A DNA stretch of 64,000 nucleotides from Nemania diffusa. Taxonomy: Eukaryota > Ascomycota > Sordariomycetes > Xylariales > Xylariaceae. A program made the position numbers and the translations under genes. Under the pieces are notes generated by a model, which did no database searches, was not told the DNA's origin, and worked only from the letters and a program-made list of their open reading frames with translations. Location of the stretch: positions 2,294,001 through 2,358,000 of the forward strand of contig JBBPUQ010000004.1 of NCBI GenBank assembly GCA_038501195.1, in the 5' to 3' direction. Each line of letters begins with the position of its first letter. The first letter of the stretch is position 1. Positions 48,730 to 58,999 of the stretch are shown here, in pieces.

Positions 48730-50614
48730 ATGCAGCGCGCCCTCTCAACCCGCGCCCGGGCATCTATCCTGTCCTCGGCTGCTACCAAGTACCGAGCCGG
48801 TGCTGGTCTGTCGCAACAGCTTCGATTTGCCCACAAGGTTCGCTTATTCATTCCTCTTTTTTAAGATGTATAGAATGGACGGTACTGACTGGTGCACTAT
48901 AGGAGCTCAAGTTTGGTGTTGAGGGTCGAGCTGCTCTGCTCGCCGGTGTCGAGACTCTAGCAAAGGCTGTTGCCACTACATTAGGTCCCAAGGGCCGGAA
49001 TGTTTTGATTGAGTCTAGCTACGGCTCACCAAAGATCACCAAGGGTAATTGTCTATGTTTATTTTGTGTGGGAAACGGTCAATGGATTTGCTAACGTGGC
49101 CTCAAATAGATGGTGTTACCGTCGCCAAAGCCATTAGCTTGCAGGACAAGTTCGAAAACCTGGGTGCTCGTTTACTACAAGATGTAGCCTCTAAGACCAA
49201 CGAGTCCGCCGGTGATGGTACCACTAGCGCCACTGTGCTAGCCCGGGCCATCTTCTCCGAGACCGTCAAGAATGTCGCTGCCGGTTGCAACCCCATGGAC
49301 CTCCGCCGTGGTACTCAAGCTGCTGTAGACGCCGTTGTCGAGTATCTCCAGAAGAACAAGCGCGATATTACCACAAGCGAAGAGATTGCCCAGGTCGCTA
49401 CCATCAGCGCAAACGGAGACACACACATTGGTAAGCTGATTGCCAATGCCATGGAAAAGGTTGGAAAGGAGGGTGTTATCACCGTTAAGGAGGGAAAGAC
49501 CATGAACGACGAGCTAGAAGTTACAGAGGGTATGCGATTCGACCGTGGCTTCGTCTCTCCATACTTCATTACCGATCCCAAAGCCCAGAAGGTTGAGTTT
49601 GAGAAGCCTCTTATCCTTCTTTCCGAGAAGAAGATCTCGGCCGTCCAGGATATCATCCCTGCCCTCGAGGCTTCGACTCAGATGCGACGACCCCTTGTTA
49701 TTATTGCTGAGGATATTGATGGCGAAGCTCTTGCTGTCTGTATTCTAAACAAGCTCCGTGGGCAGCTGCAAGTTGCTGCCGTCAAGGCTCCTGGCTTCGG
49801 TGACAACCGCAAGTCTATCCTTGGAGATATTGGTATTCTCACGAACGGAACTGTCTTCAGTGATGAGCTAGACATTAAGTTAGAGAAAGCCACCCCTGAT
49901 CTGCTCGGCTCCACTGGTTCCATCACAATCACTAAGGAGGACACAATCATTCTGAATGGCGAGGGTACCAAAGATGCTATCGCTCAGCGATGCGAGCAGA
50001 TCCGTGGTGTCATGTCCGACCCCACTACTTCCGATTATGAGAAAGAGAAACTTCAGGAGCGTCTAGCCAAACTCTCGGGTGGCGTTGCTGTTATTAAGGT
50101 TGGTGGCTCATCTGAGGTCGAGGTTGGTGAAAAGAAGGACCGATTCGTCGACGCCCTAAACGCTACCCGCGCTGCTGTTGAGGAGGGTATCTTGCCTGGT
50201 GGTGGCACTGCCCTTCTCAAGGCCTCAGCTCATGCCTTGAAGGATGTCAAGCCATCCAATTTTGATCAGCAGCTTGGTGTAAATATTATCAAGAATGCTA
50301 TCACTCGACCCGCTCGCACCATTGTTGAGAACGCCGGTCTGGAGGGCTCGGTTGTTGTTGGCAAGCTGATGGATGAGTTTGGCGCTGACTTCAACAAGGG
50401 CTTCGACAGCTCTAAAGGTGAGTTCGTCGACATGATCGAGGCTGGTATCCTGGACCCTTTCAAGGTTGTTCGAACTGGGCTCGTTGATGCTAGCGGCGTC
50501 GCCTCGCTGCTTGGTACTACGGAGGTTGCTATCGTCGAGGCTCCGGAAGATAAGCCTGCGGCACCTATGGGTGGCGGTATGGGCGGCATGGGCGGCATGG
50601 GTGGTATGATGTAA
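48730..50614 (+). CDS. HSP60: Mitochondrial chaperonin HSP60 (GroEL family)
   Basis: Exons 48730-48837, 48903-49044 and 49110-50614 give 584 residues. The first exon is exactly the mitochondrial presequence ([19 protein letters not shown] ... LRFAHK). The mature part has [25 protein letters not shown], the ATP-site motif [12 protein letters not shown] and NPMDLRRG, and ends in the Gly-Gly-Met tail ([14 protein letters not shown]). It forms double heptameric rings that fold imported proteins in the matrix. The exon border coincides with the cleavage region of the presequence. Its codon use is clean and biased, as expected for a highly expressed gene. Very secure. Confidence 0.98.
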
Positions 50615-51478
50615 GAGGTTGCATGAGGTACATCTAACCCCTCTTCTCTTCTATTGTATCAAAAGTAAAATTTCTGGGCTTAAAGGAGCATTGAATTCGG
50701 TGTTTTGGGGGACGGATCTTGTCATCTCATGTGGCCATGAAATCTCTCTTCTCTCTCTCCCCTCTACATCCACCACATGTACATTGGTTGTTCACACTAT
50801 TACTGATATCCCGAGCGGCGTTGTAAACGAGTGGTGTGTATACTATAGTCAACCAAGCTAGCTTGGCCTCCCTATTATTTAGTGGACCTAAGCTTTCAAA
50901 ACGAAGAATCCGATTAAACTAATCACTCTCTAATTAGGCATCTGTCTCATCAACTTTTTATCGTGATGCCTACAGTACACATGTAACCAAGGAACATATT
51001 CTATTCGTTTTTACATCAAAACTTGTTGCCTAGCGGAGGCGCTTTTCTAAGCTATGTAGAGCCCCTGACGTGATCACTCATACGCTTCATAGCTAGCTCG
51101 CATTACGCAACCCTCAACTTTGCGACCTTGATTGAGATTATCTGTATAGGATTTGCGTATGAAAAACCAATGTTCGATCTGATGTCAGATTATCAGCTTT
51201 GTACAACGTGAAAAGCTGGAAAGACTTAAAAAGGATACCTAATAGGCATCACTTTGTATTGCAGTGCTTTTAAGTGCTTAGCAATATAGATACTAGGCAG
51301 ACTTATAGACAGGTTTGGAAATATAACTTTGTCGACTATAAACGCAATAACCCCTCTTAACAAAATACCTTTTTTTTTTTTGAGCATGGATTAATCCAAC
51401 TGTCAGTAGGGATAACAGAGGCTTTAATTAGTGTAATTTGAAAGATTTGAGAGATGAAAATCTGCGATGAAATCCGTG
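50615..51478. other. Intergenic downstream of HSP60
   Basis: 3' UTR and intergenic sequence. No further gene is recognised. Confidence 0.4.
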
Positions 51479-51530
51479 CAGCAGCTCATGACAGCAGCTC
51501 ATGACAGCAGCTCATGACAGCAGCTCATAG
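51479..51530. repeat. 13-bp tandem repeat, four copies
   Basis: CAGCAGCTCATGA repeated head to tail; the last copy ends in TAG in place of TGA. It lies 35 bp before the tRNA gene. Confidence 0.9.
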
Positions 51531-51565
51531 GCGTCACCACCATGATTACATAATCAATCACCCAT

Positions 51566-51667
51566 GTCTTGGTGGCTCAGTTGGTCAGAGCGTTGGTCTC
51601 ATAGAAATATGAAGCACTCTCAGAGTGAGCTATCCAAAGGTCGTGAGTTCGAACCTCACCCAGGACA
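51566..51667 (+). tRNA. tRNA-Met (CAT), elongator type, with intron
   Basis: The acceptor arms GTCTTGG and CCAGGAC pair, followed by the discriminator A (51667). The A-box is GGCTCAGTTGGTCAGAGC and the B-box GAGTTCGAACCTC. The anticodon loop reads CTCATAA once a 28-nt intron (51604-51631) is removed, one base after anticodon CAT, the standard intron position in nuclear tRNAs. The anticodon-stem sequence matches the elongator type as in yeast (TCTCATAATC), not the initiator. Confidence 0.92.
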
Positions 51668-52583
51668 GCGGCATAACTTGCTATCGGTGATTATTTTTAT
51701 TTGTTTGTTTGATATCTTTCTTCTGTTGCCCTACGCCTCCTAGTTGCTCTGTTATTTCCTTGCTTACGTGTGGCGTTCGTCTTTATATCTACTGTAACGA
51801 AAATTTCCCCTTTGTTTATTTATTTATTTGTCCACAAGTAGAGATCGGTATACTCTTTTTATTTGATGTGACCTAGGTAAGTAGGGCTATTGGTGTTCCC
51901 AAAGGCACTTCGAACATCTGCAAGTACGTATGTTGTACAGTGCATTAGGTAGGGCCCGCCTGTATTTGGCATACCAATGTCAGGTCATAGGTACCTATTG
52001 ACCCCTCGTCAGCCAAGCCCGCCCACTACCTGGTACTGTTTTGCCGTTAAATAGGTACCTAATCGCATGGTCGACCCGCCAAGCCCCATCGATTCGTCAC
52101 CCCACTAAGAACCGTATCCTATCTATCTTGGGAGGCGGTTGTGGCCCTATTGTGGCCTTGTATTACGAGGGGCTGCGCTCCTTGACACAGTGTGTGTTCA
52201 CCTAAACAGAACGTCACTTTTTTTCGACCAAGTCCGACCATCTTCCCCTCCATTGCGACGGGCGTCCCACCAACACCACACACATCCCGCATCCAGCCTG
52301 TCAGGTATCTACCTAGTCTCTAACCAACCTGACCTCTCTCTTTCCCTCCTCTACCCCTTATTATTACGACTACCGCCTAGTCAAAACCCAACTTCTTTAA
52401 CGATTGCAGACCACGTCAGCGCGGCTCAACCGTTCCATTCACTTCTTCTGTTAGTGCTGCCTGCTGTATTCCCCCTCCTATATCTACTCACCTCTCCATG
52501 CGCGCTCAAGTGCTGTCGGCGCTGACCATACTGCATAGCTTTCCTAGGCTCCATTTGCCGTCTTCCACTCGTCCGCCGCCATC
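51668..52583. other. Intergenic, cofilin promoter and leader
   Basis: Includes AGGTACCT at 51989 and 52053, then a C/T-rich leader (about 52230-52560). No gene is recognised. Confidence 0.4.
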
Positions 52584-53413
52584 ATGGTAAGAACTCGCTC
52601 CTAATGCGCAAGATAAATAACAATGCTCTCTGGCTAACTTGCTTCCCCTTTGTAGTCTCAATCAGGGTTTGTTCCCCCTCTCTATGTCTCTATCATCGCC
52701 TCTGCACACCTCTCCACATGCGCTGCTCTATCCACATGATACTTGAAATTCTTATTGGCGAACTTAAGTAGATGTAGCTAACAGGGCCAAACTAATGTAG
52801 AGCCACCGTTTCACAGGAATGCATATCTGCATTCAACGACCTCAAGCTCTCCAAGAAGTACAAATACATCATCTTTAAGCTGTCAGATGACAATCGCGAG
52901 ATCGTAATCGAGGAAGCCTCCGGAAATAAGGACTGGGAGGCCTTCCGCGAGAAGCTGATCAATGCCACCACTAAGACCAGGACTGTAAGTTGTGGCCGCG
53001 CTGCTAGTCGGGTTATTTCTATACTTACAAACCTGCCAGGGCGCTGTCTCCAAAGGCCCACGATACGCTGTCTACGATTTCGAGTACACTCTGGCTAGCG
53101 GAGAGGGTTCCCGGTTGGTAGTATAACCTAGCACGGGCCGTCCACTATACTGATAGCAGACATAGAAACAAGATCACCTTTATTGCTTGGTCCCCGGATG
53201 ACGCCGGTGTTATGGTCAGTAAACCCGATCCTGTTTCCTCACGCGCAACCTTTAACGCTAATAACTTTGTAGCCCAAGATGGTGTATGCCTCGTCTAAAG
53301 AGGGCCTCAAGCGCTCGCTCAACGGTGTTGCTGTTGAACTACAAGCCAACGACCCAGATGACATTGAACACGATACAGTGCTGAAGGTTGTCAGCAAGGG
53401 TCTGGCTGGTTAA
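52584..53413 (+). CDS. COF1: Cofilin (actin-depolymerising factor)
   Basis: Six exons: 52584-52586 (ATG only), 52656-52666, 52801-52984, 53040-53113, 53160-53214 and 53273-53413, giving 155 residues. The joined start is [20 protein letters not shown]. Further ADF-homology motifs are [29 protein letters not shown], the actin-binding helix region [17 protein letters not shown] and [16 protein letters not shown]. Cofilin severs and depolymerises actin filaments. Ser2 and Ser4 are at the regulatory N-terminus. Two exons are tiny (3 and 11 nt). The acceptor for exon 3 is at 52800, not the nearer-looking CAG at 52816, which would break the frame. Secure. Confidence 0.95.
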
Positions 53414-53787
53414 GTGTGTCGAATACAGCTATGGTATGAATTAGACATCAAGATAAAAGGACCGGCTCGGTTATTCCTGGCCTACGAAGTCCATGATGCT
53501 GCGATGGGGGGAGATCTGTTACAAGTCTATCTACCGCAGGCTTGCAACGAACGGTAGATTGGTAGCCTATGACGAGGGTTGCTCGATACAAAACTCTAGT
53601 TTCGATGTTAGCCAATGATACACTATACCACTTTAGTTATACCTGGACTGCGAAGCCTTTTTTTTTTTTTTTCGTATAATCCAAACCGCTAACAATTCTG
53701 ATGTGTGTATTCCTTCTACATCTGGCGTATTGGACTAATAAAACGGCGCTATTACGCATTTTTAAATATATAACCTCTTCGAAAGAC
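53414..53787. other. Intergenic between convergent genes
   Basis: 3' regions of cofilin and the Get5-like gene; a run of T at about 53660. Nothing else is seen. Confidence 0.4.
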
Positions 53788-54490
53788 TCATCCTTTGGCT
53801 TTCCATGCTTGTTGAAATGTATTCGTGAGCTCCCCGGCTAATTGTTCATCTCGTATCCTTTGCAGTAAGAAACCATTAAGGTCGTCCCAGAAGTCCTGTG
53901 TTTGTAAGACGTCTGTGCCACTTAGGCCTTGAGCGACTTCAGCCTTTGCATCCGGCTTGATTGCTGTAGCCGCAGCGCCACCCATGACCATGACAGAGAA
54001 CTCGACAGCTGTATCGTCGTCGCCAACCAAATCTTTGAGCACCTTGCTATCGGGGATGGGTTTTTTCTTGTGTAGGATTTTGATCTTGTTCTCAGCAATA
54101 CCAGTCTCTTTGGCTACGGAGGTCTTGACATCATGTATAGAGGTGTTGAGGGTCTGAGAAGAGAGCCTTAGGTCGAGCGGTGGGTTGCGGAGCGATTTGA
54201 CGGTTACGACGAGGCTTCGTTCTTGGCCTGGTGCCACGCTTGTGCTTTTTCGTTTACTCATCGGTTTCGGCATTTTGGGTAGGATGTACTGCATATCCGT
54301 TAGAACTGACTTCTATTCAAAATTCCAGGGTCGCAATCTCGCGGAACTGCGAGTGGTGTATGAATGGAGGGGTACGTACGGCGCTTCGCGCTTGGTAGGT
54401 CTTAGCATCTTCGACATGGTCTGGCGATAGCTTGATTGCACGGCCGTCCAGCGCAGCTAGGAAAGATTTGGCGAATGATACTTCTGTCAT
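53788..54490 (-). CDS. Get5/Mdy2-like ubiquitin-fold protein
   Basis: Minus-strand exons 54380-54490 and 53788-54288 give 203 residues. The N-terminus MTEVSFAKSFLAALDGR...LSPDHVEDAKTY fits the Get4-binding segment. A ubiquitin-like domain follows (LVVTVKSLRNPPLDL ... VKTSVAKETGIAENKIKILHKKKPIPDSKVLKDL, about residues 55-120). The end, DFWDDLNGFLLQRIRDEQLA, matches the Get5 dimerisation helix region. Get5 with Get4 and Sgt2 hands tail-anchored proteins to Get3 for insertion in the ER. Fungal copies are sometimes named after a medial-ring component. The domain order supports Get5, but the symbol is left empty because this is from memory. It is divergent to the Nop2 gene, 378 bp away. Confidence 0.8.
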
Positions 54491-54868
54491 TATGTCTACT
54501 TTATGATAGGTGTTGTGCTTATGAGAGTTTCTTAGATCTGTAGGAAACTAGTAATGCAATGCACAGACGGTGTTCTGGTTGTGACGAGGCAGAAGATGAA
54601 TTGCGTCGGGTCAGACATCCCCACTTTGTGGCTGGAGCTCCCGCCAGCCCCAGTATAGCTACCTAGGTAGGTACCTAAATACTTGCTACTGTGCCTAGCG
54701 TGGTTATAGTGGGGATCAATTTCTTATCACTTTATCAATGTGGGTATCCTTCAAAAAAAGTTGATAGAGCAAGAAGCTCGAACAGCGCGCTTTGCGACTC
54801 TACCAAGATTCTATACATAACACGATTTCAAGAACAATTGATTTCGTGCACGAGCCTAATTATTTAAA
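54491..54868. promoter_or_regulatory. Shared divergent promoter region of the Get5-like and Nop2 genes
   Basis: 378 bp between two start codons. It contains ACCTAGGT and AGGTACCT at 54661-54676. No other defined element. Confidence 0.45.
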
Positions 54869-57800
54869 ATGGGTACGGGAAATCGATTTAAGCACCAGGG
54901 AATTCCGGAGCCTCTGTCCGACGCCCATATTGCGAAACTCAAGCGCAAAGCTGGACTTCCCGTCGACGATGTTCCAGAGACGAAGAAACGAAAGGCACAG
55001 AATGGCAAGGCCAGTAGTAAGCCCAACAATAAAGCCAATGCCAGAGCGAATGGAAAGTCGAATGGGCCGAAAGCGGTCAAACCCCTCCCGTTGCAGAATG
55101 GAAAAGCAGTGAAATCGAAGGCCAAAAAATCCAAGCCTGAACCCGAACTCGACCTAGAAGATATCAGCGATGGAATCGGAGGCGGGTTTAGCGACGAAGA
55201 TATGTCTGGCCCAGATGAAGAAGGTGGACTAGGAGATGACTTCTTGGGATCAGACGACTCTGTTTATGACTCGGGGGGCGAAGGGGAGCGCAAGGCTATG
55301 TTCTCCGAGGACGAAGACGATTCCGACGGTGACGCCGAGGAGAAACTCACTGCGGCTAATATTGTCGGTCTATCTCGGAAGTTAGACGAGGAGAGAGCCG
55401 AGGAGGAGGCCGCCACTCAAGCTGAGCTTCAGGAAAATCTACAGACCAACATTGACGTTCCTCATGTGCTAGAGGATGGGACTGAAGAACAACAGAACCA
55501 GCATTTGTTGCCTCCTGATTTGCAGCTGCTGAGACAAAGGATATCGGATACTATCCGCGTGCTTGATGACTTTACAAATCTCTCAGAGTCTGGTACCTCT
55601 CGATCAGAGTATACGGCCCAGTTGCTGAAGGATATCTGCGCATACTACGGTAAGTAACCGGCTACACCCTTATAAATCACCAAGCTCTCTTGGACAGAAC
55701 TGATACTAGCATTCTATAGGTTACTCGGAATTCCTAGCAGAAAAACTATTGAATCTGTTCCCACCTGTAAGCTTCTATTACAGGCACCTTATCTCTTTAA
55801 TTATGATAAGTACCTAGGGAACACATCCGCTAACTGACCTTGTAGAGAGAGGCGCTTGCATTCTTTGACGCCAATGAGACGTAAGTAATGCCTGGGACCA
55901 TTTTTGACTTCCTTTTTGGTTAGAATTAGGAGTGGAATTACTGACTTGCTATATCAAAGGCCTCGCCCTATTGTCATAAGGTTTGCGCATTACTAGATAT
56001 CCCCGACACCCAACTTTAATTAACATAGCTGCCAGAACAAATACCTTGAGGACTAGCAGAAGAGAACTCGCCTCTGCTCTGATTAACCGCGGTGTGACCC
56101 TTGAGCCAGTAAGTGATTCTATCTCCCCGCTTCCTTGGGTTTCGAGGTTATCGGTCAACAGAGTTAAAAATCTCTTTGTTGAAATTGACGACATTCTTTA
56201 TAACCGCTAACTCACATTGAACAGGTTGGAAAATGGTCCAAGGTCAGTAGTTAGCCACAAGAGCAGGCGTCGCCTGCGGGGCCCCCTTTATATTGGCCTT
56301 CCTTCCGATAAGGTTGAAAGATGTGTGAGGGAACTAACTTTAGAAACTCATAGGTTGGCCTACAAATATTCGAATCAAACGTTCCGTGAGTCTCCCGATC
56401 CAATCTACAGCTTATATCGAGGCATATGTCATTACATTTCTCAACAGCCTTTTAGATGATCAGTTACTAACTTTATGCTCATAGTTTGGGAGGTAATTAC
56501 GAGAACCGCCACATAGCTGTCAATTTACGGCTTATGCAGAGCTGACTCGTGAATTTTAGCTACACCTGAGTATCTTGCAGGACACTACATTCTGCAAGCC
56601 GCAAGCAGTTTCCTTCCCTGTATGGCGTTAGCCCCTCAAGAAGGCGAGAGAATATGTGAGTGACACTGCTGATTAAGGTTAAAAATCCTTGAGCCAGTTC
56701 TACCGAAGGCGCTTCTTGGTGTATTCAGTCCAGCATTATATCTGATGTGTGCATACTGACTCTAAACTTTGAAGTGGACATGGCTAGTGCCCCTGGTGGC
56801 AAGACAACGTACTTGGCGGCTTTAATGAAGAACACGGGGTGTATATTTGCCAATGTAAGAAAGAACAAGACATTAAGCATTAGCATACTAAGCTCACATC
56901 ATATAGGATCCATCTAAGACAAGATCGCGCGGTTTGATAGGAAACGTCCACAGACTTGGTGTCAGAAATGGTAAGCCACTGAACGAAACGCTTATGCTGG
57001 GTTTGCTGTCTAGCTAATCTCTCTATATAGTCATTGTGTGCAATTACGATGCTGTAAGTTGTAAAATGCACTTATAATATGTCCCAGACGTGGAGAGTGC
57101 TACGCTGGTTTGGCATATATGAATCAGAAGTTTTCAGTGACTAACTTAGAACAGAGGGATTTCCCTAAGGTAATGGGAGGCTTTGATAGAGTTTTGCTTG
57201 GTGAGTGACTATTGGCCCTACACTTCTAATTCTTGCCCAATTTAGAACAATGGCTTCTCAGTAGCGAGACCGCGCCTCTTCAATCTTGTTGTTCCTCTCC
57301 CCTAAAGCTTTTCATAGGTTTCACTGCAGTGCTAACATTAGATGCTACAGATGCGTAAGTCACACTCAACTACTTATACAGGAAGGGCGATTATCTGTCA
57401 GCACCCTGGCCCTCATTTTAAAAGGCACTACAAATCACTAGCACATAGCAATTACTGACGTAGCCGTGGCTATAGGCCGTGTACTGGAACAGGTGGTAAG
57501 TATTGTTATACCTTGTACTTTTTTTAATATCACGACTTCTGACCCCAACAGTCATTGCGAAGGACCCGTCGGTTAAGACGAATAAGACGGAGAAAGATTT
57601 CATTACGATACCCCACACTCAAAAGCAATTGCTTTTGGGAGCCATTGATTCGGTGAACCATGCTGGCACAGGTGGTTACATAGTGAGTAGCATTGATAAC
57701 CCACTCCCTAGTCCTCACGCCGGAAGCAAGATGCTCTCGGTCTAGCTAGCATCGTGATCGCCAACGAGGCAAACTAACTTTTGATGTGAAAAGGTATACT

Positions 57801-58773
57801 CTACGTGTAGCGTGAGTGTCGAGGAGAATGAAATGGGTAAGTTCATTTGCTTCTATTAATACAACTATAGATTCGCTAATTATCAGTAGTCGTTCAATAC
57901 GCCTTGAAGAAGAGGGTAGGACTCGTCTAATACCTGAGCATCTTGCGTGATTTAAAAGCCGCTACATTGCTCTGAGTTTTATTTGAAAGACCAGATACTA
58001 ACGCCGAATATTCCAGCCAAACGTTCGCCTTGTGTCCACTGATATCCCATTCGGAAAGGAGGGCTTCACGGCATACCAGGGGAAAACCTTTGAGTGAGTA
58101 CAGTCTTGAATGTGGCATCACAAGAATATGGGATCTCGTTTCTTTCGGAAACATTTCGCTAGTTCTTATCTCACGGAGCACCCACTGACTTGGGATTGGC
58201 TTGTAGTAAGAGTTTAAGTCTCACGCGCCGCTTTGTAAGTCGTCTTCAACACATCCGTCTTATTATGCCCGTATCAGTAGCTTTGTATACTACTTGAACT
58301 TCTGTTACTTTATTACAATAAGCACCTACTAACTCTAGATGCAGTATCCCCATACCCTGAACTTGGATGGTTTGTAAGTTTACTGCCTTGAGAATCGCTT
58401 AAATCATTAGTTAATCATTTTAAGTTTCGTTGCGAAATTCCATAAGATAGGGCCAACACCGGCGAATCTGGTTAAAGATAAGGCCGAGTTCACTTCAAGA
58501 CTTCAAGAAGTCATTGATAAGACGCCCATCGCAGGCGACGAGAAGATTCCCTCGCAGGAACTCGAGGGCGGTGAATTTGGTGGATTCGATGAAGAAGAGG
58601 ATGCCGAATACATCCAGCGCTCGAAACGGAATGCGATGCGAAAACGGGGCCTTGATCCTAAAGCTCTCGAGAAGCCGAAAGCTCAGGACAAAGCGAAAAC
58701 CGATAGCTCGCAGCTTAAGGCTAAAGCCAAGGCCGCGAGTGGTGGCAAGCGAAAGACGAAGAGTAAAGCATAG
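54869..58773 (+). CDS. NOP2: Nop2 (NSUN1) 25S rRNA cytosine-C5 methyltransferase
   Basis: Twenty-two exons give 677 residues: 54869-55649, 55720-55766, 55846-55880, 55960-55980, 56036-56108, 56225-56242, 56354-56385, 56485-56492, 56560-56655, 56775-56854, 56907-56970, 57031-57053, 57155-57200, 57351-57354, 57476-57495, 57552-57682, 57794-57836, 57887-57915, 58017-58093, 58207-58234, 58345-58373 and 58425-58773. Nop2 methylates 25S rRNA in the nucleolus and is needed for 60S ribosome assembly. Seen: a Lys-rich acidic N-terminus; TNTLRTSRRELA; VGLQIFESNVPLGATPEYLAG; SAM-site DMASAPGGKTTYLAALM; NDPSKTRSRGL; motif IV DAPCTGTGVIAKDP; and motif VI YSTCSVSVEENE with the catalytic Cys. The tail is basic. 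Exon 1 and the last exon are long, and the enzyme core is in 20 tiny exons, one of 8 nt and one probably of 4 nt. Every junction keeps frame, so the protein appears intact. Confidence 0.9.
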
Positions 58774-58999
58774 ATATCTAATTAGAATTCAACAGGGATT
58801 GTACCAAAATAATTCGCATCGAGCTGGACGTTTTCTCTCATCGATTAAGGTGCACAACGACGGAGCTTCTTGGCAGACAAGCTAAACCCCTCTTTTCAGC
58901 GCTTTTTTAACACTAAGTATAGACAGGAAAGAATAGTATTCCTATGACGGTAAATGTAAAAAGTAGTGTGAGGCCGCTCTGTTTCAAGAACTCGATTAC

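Noticed and set aside
54792..55134. Open frames on both strands overlapping the start of Nop2
   Set aside because: Shadow frames of the Lys-rich Nop2 N-terminus.
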